DNA of 64,000 nucleotides from Vibrio echinoideorum (GTDB lineage: Bacteria > Pseudomonadota > Gammaproteobacteria > Enterobacterales > Vibrionaceae). The DNA is taken from positions 3,100,001 to 3,164,000 of the forward strand of contig NZ_AP025483.1 in the NCBI RefSeq assembly GCF_024347455.1, in the 5' to 3' direction. The position numbers and the translations under genes are program-made. The notes under the pieces are model-generated. The model ran no database searches. It was given only the letters and a program-made list of their open reading frames with translations, and was not told where the DNA came from. Each line of letters starts with the position of its first letter. Within the stretch, counting starts at the first letter, position 1. Positions 30,601 through 38,033 of the stretch are shown here, one piece after another.

Positions 30601-30779
30601 CAATCAATTAACGCTAGCTTTGCGACTTCGCGCAAGTCAATAAAACCGTGCTACACAGCAAGTTCGCATTATGGCGATAATCGACTGAAATAACAAAACA
30701 AGTCATCGTAAATGGCATATTATTCTATTAAAAATTTACAGTGATATGACTAACAAATTATTGTGATGTTTTGGCTAAA

Positions 30780-30800
30780 ATTGAATATGTATGCGAGAAT
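30780..30800. promoter_or_regulatory. Possible ARG box upstream of argR
   Basis: TTGAATATGTATGCGA matches about 8 of the 10 core positions of the ArgR box (TGAAT-N4-ATTCA), 36-56 bases ahead of the argR start. Autoregulation by ArgR is known in E. coli. The neighbouring second box, expected about 21 bases on, is poor. Confidence 0.3.
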
Positions 30801-30835
30801 ATGCAAATATCTTTATTAATAAATAAGAATGACAT

Positions 30836-31306
30836 ATGCGCAATACAGAAAAACAAGACAACTTAGTTCGCGCTTTTAAATCTCTATTAAAAGAAGAACG
30901 TTTTGGTTCACAAGGTGAAATTGTTGACGCCCTCAAAAATGAAGGTTTTGAAAGCATCAACCAATCTAAAGTTTCGCGTATGTTAACCAAGTTTGGTGCT
31001 GTTCGAACTCGCAATGCAAAAATGGAGATGGTTTACTGCCTTCCAGCTGAGCTTGGCGTTCCAACCGTTTCGAGTTCTCTAAGAGAATTAGTACTAGATA
31101 TTGACCACAACAATGCGTTAGTTGTGATACACACAGGCCCCGGTGCAGCACAACTTATTGCTCGTCTATTAGACTCATTAGGTAAGTCGGAAGGCATACT
31201 GGGTGTAGTCGCAGGCGATGATACGATCTTCATTACCCCAACCTTGACAGTAACCACTAAGCAATTGTTCGATTCAGTCTGCGAACTGTTTGAATACGCA
31301 GGGTAA
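30836..31306 (+). CDS. argR: Arginine repressor ArgR
   Basis: A 156-residue hexameric repressor of arginine biosynthesis that also assists Xer recombination in E. coli. N-terminal winged helix domain: [22 protein letters not shown] and [31 protein letters not shown]-terminal arginine-binding and hexamerisation domain: [21 protein letters not shown] and [14 protein letters not shown] with the arginine-contacting Asp pair. Length equals E. coli ArgR (156). Divergent from mdh. Confidence 0.96.
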   Translation: MRNTEKQDNLVRAFKSLLKEERFGSQGEIVDALKNEGFESINQSKVSRMLTKFGAVRTRNAKMEMVYCLPAELGVPTVSSSLRELVLDIDHNNALVVIHTGPGAAQLIARLLDSLGKSEGILGVVAGDDTIFITPTLTVTTKQLFDSVCELFEYAG

Positions 31307-31340
31307 TTACTCACAGTTTCATAACTATCAAGCATACTAA

Positions 31341-31373
31341 TGGATCACGAATATCTATTCGCTTCGTGATCCA
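31341..31373. other. Perfect 11-bp inverted repeat after argR
   Basis: TGGATCACGAA and TTCGTGATCCA around an 11-base loop, 35 bases past the argR stop. There is no T-run, so it is a weak terminator or a DNA-binding site. Confidence 0.5.
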
Positions 31374-31380
31374 AATCACA
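31365..31380. promoter_or_regulatory. CRP-like site upstream of the TRAP operon
   Basis: CGTGATCCAAATCACA matches TGTGA-N6-TCACA in nine of ten positions. It overlaps the right arm of the preceding hairpin and is 270 bases ahead of the TAXI gene, so function is uncertain. Confidence 0.4.
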
Positions 31381-31576
31381 TCCTAGAATATCTACCTCCC
31401 CGCCCTATTATCCACACTAAACCATTGATTTTAAAAAAATCAGTAGCAAATTAAACACGATATCTAAGCCTCATTTGTTAGATTTATTAGCTATATCTTT
31501 TAACATTCGAGTAATTTTCTGCCAATTTTTGATATTATTCAGACACTTTTTCATCACATGGATTGAAAAAGATGCC

Positions 31577-31593
31577 GTTTCCAAATAGGAAAC
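31577..31593. promoter_or_regulatory. Inverted repeat in the leader of the TRAP operon
   Basis: GTTTCC-AAATA-GGAAAC, perfect 6-bp arms with a 5-base centre, about 57 bases ahead of the TAXI start. Possible operator or small hairpin. Confidence 0.4.
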
Positions 31594-31649
31594 TCCAGAA
31601 GCAACTACACTTGTTTCAGGGTTAATAATGAATAAAGGAAGGGAAATTC

Positions 31650-32618
31650 ATGGCATTTACCAAACTTATTAAAGTTGGTGCTATTGCAGCTGCTGTAATG
31701 GGCGCTGGCGCAGTTAACGCTCAAGAGTTCATCACAATTGGTACTGGTTCAGTTACAGGTGTTTACTACCCAACGGGTGGTGCAATTTGTAAGCTAGTGA
31801 ACAAGGGCCGCAAAGACCACAACATTCGTTGTTCTGTAGAGTCTACTGGTGGTTCAATCTACAACGTTAACACCATCCGTGCTGGTGAACTAGATTTCGG
31901 TGTTGTTCAATCAGACTGGCAATACCACGGCTACAACGGTACAAGTAAGTTCAAAGATCAGGGCGAATACAAAAAACTTCGCGCTATGTTCTCTCTACAT
32001 ACAGAACCGTTCAACATCATCGCTCGTACCGATGCAGGCATCAACAATGTGTCTGACCTAGCTGGTAAGCGTGTAAACATTGGGAATCCAGGTTCTGGTG
32101 ACCGTGCAACGATGGGTGTTGTAATGGACTCGATGGGTTGGACGAACGACAGCTTCAAGCTTGCTTCTGAACTGAAAGGTTCAGAGCGCTCACAAGCACT
32201 TTGTGACAACAAGATTGATGCATTCATCTACATGGTTGGTCACCCGAACGGATCAATCAAAGAAGCAACAACTTCTTGTGATGCAAAATTGGTTTCAGCA
32301 ACCGGTCCACAGATCGACAAAATCGTAGCTGAAAACCCATACTACGCATACAGCACAGTTCCGGCTGGCATGTACCGTGGTACAGATGCTGACGTAAACA
32401 GCTTCGGTGTTGCAGCAACAATGGTAACAACGTCTGACGTTTCTGATGAAGTAGCATACAACGTTGCTAAAGCAGTATTTGAAAACTTCGCTACATTCAA
32501 ACGCCTGCACCCAGCATTTGCTAACCTGAAGAAAGAAGACATGGTTAAAGCGGGTATCTCAATCCCACTTCACCCTGGCGCAGTAAAATACTACAAAGAA
32601 GTAGGCCTTCTAAAGTAA
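31650..32618 (+). CDS. TAXI-family TRAP transporter substrate-binding protein
   Basis: A 322-residue periplasmic binding protein of the TRAP-associated extracytoplasmic immunogenic (TAXI) type. Signal peptide [20 protein letters not shown] with cleavage after VNA; mature part has [20 protein letters not shown], the family hallmark, plus [23 protein letters not shown] and [17 protein letters not shown]. It captures an organic-acid or amino-acid-like substrate (for glutamate in one studied homologue) and passes it to the permease. A GGAAGGG site precedes the ATG. The intercistronic hairpin at 32640 probably makes it more abundant than the permease. Confidence 0.93.
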   Translation: MAFTKLIKVGAIAAAVMGAGAVNAQEFITIGTGSVTGVYYPTGGAICKLVNKGRKDHNIRCSVESTGGSIYNVNTIRAGELDFGVVQSDWQYHGYNGTSKFKDQGEYKKLRAMFSLHTEPFNIIARTDAGINNVSDLAGKRVNIGNPGSGDRATMGVVMDSMGWTNDSFKLASELKGSERSQALCDNKIDAFIYMVGHPNGSIKEATTSCDAKLVSATGPQIDKIVAENPYYAYSTVPAGMYRGTDADVNSFGVAATMVTTSDVSDEVAYNVAKAVFENFATFKRLHPAFANLKKEDMVKAGISIPLHPGAVKYYKEVGLLK

Positions 32619-32639
32619 TTCTACTTTAAGCCTGCTCTA

Positions 32640-32675
32640 CCAATAAGGAGGCATGTCCTCCTTATTGGCTTTTCA
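32640..32675 (+). terminator. Intercistronic hairpin/terminator between TAXI protein and permease
   Basis: CCAATAAGGAGG-CATGT-CCTCCTTATTGG: perfect 12-bp stem and 5-base loop followed by CTTTTCACGTTT. A partial terminator here would give an excess of binding protein over permease. Confidence 0.8.
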
Positions 32676-32871
32676 CGTTTTATAAAAATAATCTAAGTGG
32701 AAAGAAACAAACCTTTAAGTTTCTCCAATTTGGCGAACTTACCTTCGTATCAAGCCTAAGACAAAGACGAACAAAACGCATTTTCCTGTCAATTCACTAC
32801 ACTAGATAGGAAATAAATAACGTCTCGTTGTTCGTAAGAAAGGCAGACCATCAATAATAAGGATAAAGTAC

Positions 32872-35451
32872 ATGACGCAGACAACATCACCGTCTCCAGA
32901 TGTGCAAGAAATGGTGGCACAATCAGACACTGGCGCGCGTAGCCCTCGCGGTTTCCAAGGTCGTATTTTATGGTTTGTGCCTCTATGTTGGTCACTGTTC
33001 CAACTTTGGTATGCATCTCCGCTACCGTTCATTTTTAACTTCGCGATTTTAAACGACACTGAAGCTCGAGCAATTCACCTTACTTTTGCTATTTTCCTAG
33101 CTTTTACCGCTTATCCAGCCATGAAGAATTCGCCACGGGATCGTATCCCTGCGATAGATTGGGTATTAGCGTTGGCAGGTAGTTTTGCCGCTTCTTATAT
33201 CTATATTTTCTATACTGAACTCGCTGAGCGTTCTGGCGCTCCAACAACATTTGATATTGTTGCGGCGGTAATCGGTATGGTTCTACTGCTTGAAGCAACG
33301 CGACGCGCTTTAGGTCCACCTCTTATGGTTGTGGCGGCAGTATTCTTACTTTACACCTTTGGCGGTCCACACATGCCAGACGTTATCGCCCATAAAGGTG
33401 CGAGCCTGAACAAGGCAATGTCGCATCTGTGGTTAACAACAGAAGGTGTATTCGGTGTTGCTCTTGGCGTATCAACGTCATTCGTATTCTTGTTTGTATT
33501 GTTTGGTGCAATGCTAGAGCGTGCTGGCGCAGGTGCTTACTTCATCAAAGTCGCATTCTCCTTGCTTGGCCACATGAAAGGCGGCCCTGCAAAAGCGGCG
33601 GTTGTTGCTTCTGGTCTATCTGGCCTAGTGTCTGGTTCATCTATCGCTAACGTAGTAACCACAGGTACTTTCACGATCCCTCTAATGAAAAGAGTCGGAT
33701 TCTCAGGTGAAAAAGCCGGTGCTGTAGAAGTTGCCGCGTCAACGAATGGTCAATTGACCCCACCAATCATGGGTGCTGCTGCATTCTTAATGGTGGAATA
33801 TGTAGGCATCTCGTACGTAGAAGTGATTAAAGCGGCGCTATTGCCTGCTCTTATCTCTTACATCGCCTTGATTTACATTGTTCACTTAGAAGCATGTAAA
33901 GCAGGTATGACTGGCTTACCTCGTCGTCACACACCCACTATCGTACAAAGCTTACTTTCATTCACAGGCACCATTCTTGGGCTATGCGTGATCAGTGCTG
34001 CGGTTTACTACGGTGTCGGTTGGACGAAAGATGTCTTTGGCGATGCAGCAACCCCAATGGTTACTGTTGCTCTATTGATCGCTTATGTTGCCTTGGTTCG
34101 AGTTTCAGCAAAATATGCCGCTGAAGGTGGTATGGACATCGATGCCGAGCTAACAGAAGTTCCCGATCCAGGTCCAACGATTAAATCTGGCCTGCACTTC
34201 TTACTGCCTATTGTGGTTCTTGTTTGGTGTCTGACTGTAGAGCGCTTCTCTCCAGGTCTATCTGCGTTTTGGGCAACTGTATTCATGATCTTCATTTTGA
34301 TCACACAGCGTCCTTTGATGACTCTGATGAACAAATCGGACGATCTTGCAGAGCAGACTAAAGCGGGCTTTGTTGACTTACTAGAGAGCTTGGTTTCAGG
34401 CGCACGTAACATGATCGGTATCGGCGTAGCGACAGCGGCTGCAGGTACGGTTGTCGGCGTGGTGACTCTGACGGGTATCGGCTTGGTAATGACTGACTTC
34501 GTTGAGTTTATCTCAGGCGGTAGCATCATTCTTATGTTGCTATTCACTGCGGTAATCAGCTTGATCTTAGGTATGGGCTTACCAACAACGGCGAACTACA
34601 TTGTTGTATCAACGTTGATGGCTCCGGTAATTGTAACCCTAGGTGCAGCACACGGCCTGATCATTCCATTGATTGCGGTTCACTTGTTTGTGTTCTACTT
34701 CGGTATCTTAGCTGATGATACACCACCAGTAGGTTTGGCAGCCTTTGCGGCCGCCGCGATTGCGAAATCAGATCCAATTCGAACGGGTATTCAAGGTTTT
34801 ACCTATGATATCCGGACCGCGATATTGCCATTCATGTTCATTTTCAATACCCAACTATTGTTGATGGGCATTGATTCTTGGTGGCATCTATTCCTAACTA
34901 TTTTCTCTTCTGTGACTGCGGTACTTATCTTTGCCGCTGCAACGCAAGGTTGGTGGTTTACCAAGAACAAATGGTGGGAAACGATCCTATTATTAGTTCT
35001 AACTTTCTCTTTCTTCCGCCCAGGCTTCTGGTGGGACATGATTTATCCAGAGAAAGTTCTTTCACCTGGAGTTGAGATTGCTCAAATCACAGAAAACTTA
35101 TCTGTGGGACAATCACTTGAATTGAGAGTAGGTGGCGAAAACTTAGAAGGTAACTATTCTGAGAAGACGGTTCGCCTTCCGTTTGAAGATTCTGCGACAA
35201 CAAGTGAAGACCGCATTGCTTCAATGGGCTTAATGCTGACACAAGCTGACGACAAAATGATTGTTGATATGGTTGAGTTTGGTAGCCCAGCAGAAGCCGC
35301 TGGCATTGACTTTGATTGGGAAATTAAATCAGTTATCCAAGACGCAGAAAGACCGATGAAAGAGTGGGTATTCTTACCTGCCCTACTGATTTTGATTGGT
35401 TTAGCAATGAACCAAAGAAGGCGTGCTCGTAAGGATGAGATTAGCGCGTAA
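32872..35451 (+). CDS. TRAP transporter fused permease (DctQM) with DUF3394/PDZ-like tail
   Basis: An 859-residue inner-membrane permease, in which the small (DctQ-like) and large (DctM-like) subunits are fused, as is usual with TAXI binding proteins. Signature stretches are SGLSGLVSGSSIANVVTTGTF, AASTNGQLTPPIMGAAAF and LGMGLPTTANYIVVSTLMAP; about 16-18 hydrophobic segments. After the last DctM helices (about residue 720) comes a periplasmic part, SVGQSLELRVGGENLEGNYS to MIVDMVEFGSPAEAAGIDFDWEI, that resembles a PDZ domain, then a last helix and a basic end. Start ATG at 32872 follows AAGGATAAAGTAC. Confidence 0.92.
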   Translation: MTQTTSPSPDVQEMVAQSDTGARSPRGFQGRILWFVPLCWSLFQLWYASPLPFIFNFAILNDTEARAIHLTFAIFLAFTAYPAMKNSPRDRIPAIDWVLALAGSFAASYIYIFYTELAERSGAPTTFDIVAAVIGMVLLLEATRRALGPPLMVVAAVFLLYTFGGPHMPDVIAHKGASLNKAMSHLWLTTEGVFGVALGVSTSFVFLFVLFGAMLERAGAGAYFIKVAFSLLGHMKGGPAKAAVVASGLSGLVSGSSIANVVTTGTFTIPLMKRVGFSGEKAGAVEVAASTNGQLTPPIMGAAAFLMVEYVGISYVEVIKAALLPALISYIALIYIVHLEACKAGMTGLPRRHTPTIVQSLLSFTGTILGLCVISAAVYYGVGWTKDVFGDAATPMVTVALLIAYVALVRVSAKYAAEGGMDIDAELTEVPDPGPTIKSGLHFLLPIVVLVWCLTVERFSPGLSAFWATVFMIFILITQRPLMTLMNKSDDLAEQTKAGFVDLLESLVSGARNMIGIGVATAAAGTVVGVVTLTGIGLVMTDFVEFISGGSIILMLLFTAVISLILGMGLPTTANYIVVSTLMAPVIVTLGAAHGLIIPLIAVHLFVFYFGILADDTPPVGLAAFAAAAIAKSDPIRTGIQGFTYDIRTAILPFMFIFNTQLLLMGIDSWWHLFLTIFSSVTAVLIFAAATQGWWFTKNKWWETILLLVLTFSFFRPGFWWDMIYPEKVLSPGVEIAQITENLSVGQSLELRVGGENLEGNYSEKTVRLPFEDSATTSEDRIASMGLMLTQADDKMIVDMVEFGSPAEAAGIDFDWEIKSVIQDAERPMKEWVFLPALLILIGLAMNQRRRARKDEISA

Positions 35452-35458
35452 TGGATAG

Positions 35459-35492
35459 AGCCAAGTAACGCTCTACTCTATTTGGCTTTTTT
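35459..35492 (+). terminator. Possible terminator after the TRAP permease
   Basis: AGCCAA and TTGGCT pair across a long loop before TTTTTTAC, eight bases after the permease stop. The stem is short, so read-through into the stress-protein gene is likely. Confidence 0.5.
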
Positions 35493-35515
35493 ACTACATG
35501 GAAAAGATAATTACA

Positions 35516-35537
35516 GCGCTTAGTGTGTACTAAGCGC
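35516..35537. promoter_or_regulatory. Perfect inverted repeat ahead of the uspA-like gene
   Basis: GCGCTTAGT-GTGT-ACTAAGCGC, 9-bp arms and a 4-base centre, 22 bases before the start codon. Either an operator or a 5'-UTR hairpin controlling the universal stress gene. Confidence 0.6.
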
Positions 35538-35558
35538 AGCTCAAAAAGAGACGAATAC

Positions 35559-35996
35559 ATGTATAGACAAATCCTTGTTCCCGTTGATCTAAACGACAAA
35601 GGCTTTTCTGATAAAGCAGTTGAGCTAGCGGTATGGCACGCAAAACACAGTAATGCGCAAATCCACATTCTGAACGTTCTTCCAGGCATTCATATGTCAA
35701 TGGTTGCGTCTTACTTCCCGAAAGACGCCGCGAACCAAATGAAGCTTGATGTTAAAAATCAGCTGAAAGAGTTTGCAGACAAACACATCGATGATGAAGT
35801 CGTGTATAAGGTTCACGTTGCCGAAGGCAAAACCTACACAACGATTCTAGATTACGCAGAAAAACTTGGTGCCGACCTTATCGTCATGCCTAGTCATAAA
35901 CGTTCGAAGATCGATAAAGTGGTACTGGGTTCAGTGGCAAGCAAAGTCGTACAGAACTCACCAATCAATGTATTGGTCGTTAAGCCTCAAGGCTAA
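35559..35996 (+). CDS. Universal stress protein (UspA family)
   Basis: A 145-residue UspA-type protein. It starts MYRQILVPVDLNDKGFSDKAVELAV (quoted in part), has AQIHILNVLPGIH, and ends with the nucleotide-loop-like DLIVMPSHKRSKIDKVVLGSVASKVVQNSP and NVLVVKP. The full ATP-binding signature G-x2-G-x9-G-S/T is only partly kept, so ATP binding is uncertain. The ATG at 35559 was chosen over an in-frame start at 35523 because it matches the family start and AAAGAGACG precedes it. It follows the TRAP permease by 107 bases; Usp proteins that bind TRAP transporters are known (TeaD with TeaABC in Halomonas). Confidence 0.9.
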   Translation: MYRQILVPVDLNDKGFSDKAVELAVWHAKHSNAQIHILNVLPGIHMSMVASYFPKDAANQMKLDVKNQLKEFADKHIDDEVVYKVHVAEGKTYTTILDYAEKLGADLIVMPSHKRSKIDKVVLGSVASKVVQNSPINVLVVKPQG

Positions 35997-36026
35997 CCCA
36001 CCCAATAAACGTTAAGATAAATACCT

Positions 36027-36058
36027 AAAAAGGTTGGCCTAAAGCCAACCTTTTTTAT
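36027..36058 (+). terminator. Terminator after the uspA-like gene
   Basis: AAAAAGGTTGGC-CTAAA-GCCAACCTTTTT then TATTT: 12-bp stem, almost identical to the leuD terminator at 14313. Confidence 0.93.
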
Positions 36059-36108
36059 TTCTGCGACGACTTAAGTAACACCCGCTAAGTCGTTCATATC
36101 ATGAACCT

Positions 36109-36156
36109 ACTCACTAACTCTCTAACTCACTAACTCACTAACTCACTAACTCACTA
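36109..36156. repeat. Six tandem copies of an 8-bp repeat
   Basis: ACTCACTA repeated six times (one copy ACTCTCTA), 36109-36156, with no spacers. The last 11 bases encode the C-terminal end and stop codon of the hydroxyacid dehydrogenase on the minus strand. A likely slipped-strand, variable-number locus. Confidence 0.9.
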
Positions 36157-37108
36157 GATTCTGCGACTTACCCGCGACAAATGCCTCGATGTTGTCCATT
36201 AAAATATCCGACAACTTTTGAATTGCACTATCACTGCCCCATGCGACGTGAGGTGTTAGTAACAAGTTTGGTAAATGACTATTAGCCAACAATGGATTCG
36301 AGTTGTCTGCGGGTTCTTGTGTGAACACATCCATACCCGCGCCCGCAATCTCGTGATTTTTTAAAGCGTCAACCAAGGCTTGTTCATTCACTAATCCTCC
36401 ACGACCCGCATTAATCAAAACCGCAGTTGGTTTCATCAATGTTAGCTCTCGCACTGAAATCAGATCTAGGGTCGCTTCGGTCAATGGACAATGTAAGCTG
36501 ATTGCATCTGCTTGTTGTAACACCGTATCAAAAGGTAGATATCCCTCTCGACAAGAATCGGCCCCTTTACGCTCTGCAAAGATGACGTTCATACCAATCG
36601 CTTTAGCCAATATCGCCGTTGCTTGTCCTAAGCCACCACTACCGATTAAGCCTAATGTACTGCCTGCAACATCTTGAATCGGATGAGTAAAGAAACAGAA
36701 CTGTTTATCCTTTTGCCACTCGCCAGATTCAATATCCTGATGGTAACCAACAAGGTTTCGCTTTAATGCAAACAGCATCGCGATAACATGTTCAGGCACC
36801 GATTGAGTCGCATAGCCTTGCACATTGGTAACGGCGATATTCTTGCTATTACAGTAACCAACATCGACATTGTTCACACCCGTCGCAGAAACGGCTATTA
36901 ACTTAAGTTGTTGTGCTTGAGACAAATTCGATTTGTTAAGTACGACCTTGTTGGTAATAACCACGTCAGCGCCTTCAACTCGCTCAGGCACTTGCTCTGG
37001 TGCCGTGAAGTCATACTCAACCCATTGATGTTCAAAGCTGAGAGGTTTTAAATGAATTTGAGATGGGATGGTGGCTCTATCGAGGAAGACCACTTTCAAC
37101 TTCGGCAT
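36146..37108 (-). CDS. D-2-hydroxyacid dehydrogenase (NAD-binding; glycerate dehydrogenase-like)
   Basis: A 320-residue protein with the typical N- and C-terminal parts of the D-isomer hydroxyacid dehydrogenases. Visible are the nucleotide loop AGSTLGLIGSGGLGQATA (about residue 148), the INAGRGGLVNEQALVDAL catalytic Arg region, MDVFTQEPAD, and LLLTPHVAWGS with the catalytic His. The closest named relatives are glycerate/hydroxypyruvate reductases (HprA-like), but substrate is inferred. The stop codon lies inside the 8-bp tandem repeat, so the last few residues may vary between strains. AAGGACGT precedes the ATG. Followed on the same strand by nothing; downstream of rluA by 34 bases. Confidence 0.9.
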   Translation of the reverse strand: MPKLKVVFLDRATIPSQIHLKPLSFEHQWVEYDFTAPEQVPERVEGADVVITNKVVLNKSNLSQAQQLKLIAVSATGVNNVDVGYCNSKNIAVTNVQGYATQSVPEHVIAMLFALKRNLVGYHQDIESGEWQKDKQFCFFTHPIQDVAGSTLGLIGSGGLGQATAILAKAIGMNVIFAERKGADSCREGYLPFDTVLQQADAISLHCPLTEATLDLISVRELTLMKPTAVLINAGRGGLVNEQALVDALKNHEIAGAGMDVFTQEPADNSNPLLANSHLPNLLLTPHVAWGSDSAIQKLSDILMDNIEAFVAGKSQNLVS

Positions 37109-37142
37109 TGTACGTCCTTGAATTTATGTCAATTGAATCATT

Positions 37143-37877
37143 CTAAGCTTTTAGCTTACTGTAGTCTGGAAGCTCGGGCGCAATTTCAAAGTGCTGTTCA
37201 ATTTGTGGTGATGCTTGAGGGTAAAAATCACATGGAACAAAGGCTGTGAAGAGTTCGTCATTCGCTGGATGATAAAAGCTCAGTTCACAAGCGTGCAAAG
37301 CTAACCTGTCGCTATATTTAAACGCGTCTGGCTTTGCATAAAACTCATCACCCACGATTGGAAAGCCGAGCTCCATACAATGCACACGCAATTGATGTGA
37401 ACGACCCGTGATAGGAAGCAGCTTCAACAGTGTGGTTTGAGGCTCTTGTTGTTCGACGACATAACGAGTCTGAGATGATTTGCCATCTTCAAAACACACT
37501 TTTTGTCTTGGTCGATTTGGCCAATCACAAATAAGCGGAAGGTCTATCAAACCTTCTTTTTCTTCTACTGAACCCCATACTCGGGCGTAATAGAGTTTGT
37601 GTGTCAGCCGGTATTGAAACTGCTTTTTTAAATGACGCTCAGCTTGTTTGTGCTTGACCAATAACATCAAGCCAGATGTCGACATATCCAGTCGATGTAC
37701 AACCTGAACCTCCGGAAACCCTTCGACAAGCCGACTCCACATACTATCGTAATGCTCTGGTAACCTACCCGGCACAGAAAGCAGACCCGAAGGCTTGTTC
37801 ACAACTAGAATATCGTCATCTTGATAAATAATATCAATCCAAGGTTCACGCGGTGGTACGTATTGTTCTAATGCCAT
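37143..37877 (-). CDS. rluA: Dual-specificity rRNA/tRNA pseudouridine synthase RluA
   Basis: A 244-residue RluA-type synthase, which in E. coli makes pseudouridine 746 of 23S rRNA and 32 of some tRNAs. The catalytic aspartate is in HRLDMSTSGLMLLVK (HRLD at 61-64); other motifs are ILVVNKPSGLLSVPG, LLKLLPITGRSHQLRVHC and GFPIVGDEFY. No S4 domain is present, as expected for RluA. The length is slightly above E. coli RluA (219) because of the C-terminal tail. Near rapA as in E. coli, here with an Nramp gene between. GAGGCTGGA precedes the ATG. Confidence 0.9.
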   Translation of the reverse strand: MALEQYVPPREPWIDIIYQDDDILVVNKPSGLLSVPGRLPEHYDSMWSRLVEGFPEVQVVHRLDMSTSGLMLLVKHKQAERHLKKQFQYRLTHKLYYARVWGSVEEKEGLIDLPLICDWPNRPRQKVCFEDGKSSQTRYVVEQQEPQTTLLKLLPITGRSHQLRVHCMELGFPIVGDEFYAKPDAFKYSDRLALHACELSFYHPANDELFTAFVPCDFYPQASPQIEQHFEIAPELPDYSKLKA

Positions 37878-38033
37878 TCCAGCCTCTAGTTACGGTTGAA
37901 TAATAATTTACGGTTAACTTGTTTATAAAAAAATACAATTTCCATCATTTTTGTACATAAAAGTTGACGACCTTACAAAACATGGTATTGATAAGGTAAC
38001 GGAAAATAAGAAGTCAGCATCAAAGGAAAAATG

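Larger units (their letters stand above)
30486..30835. other. Divergent mdh/argR regulatory region
   Basis: 350 bases, AT-rich, without a gene. It holds a perfect palindrome at 30584-30600, and, just before argR, degenerate TGAAT-type half-sites. Promoters for both genes must be here; none is assigned with confidence. Confidence 0.5.
31307..31649. other. Region between argR and the TRAP transporter
   Basis: 343 bases without a gene. It contains an 11-bp stem hairpin (31341-31373), a CRP-like site (31365-31380) and an inverted repeat (31577-31593). The TRAP promoter must be here. Confidence 0.5.

Noticed and set aside
34083..34547. 154-residue antisense frame within the TRAP permease
   Set aside because: Shadow frame of a well-conserved membrane protein; no family match or ribosome site.
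36109..36156. Tandem array as a CRISPR
   Set aside because: Units are 8 bp with no spacers and no cas genes are nearby; a simple tandem repeat.
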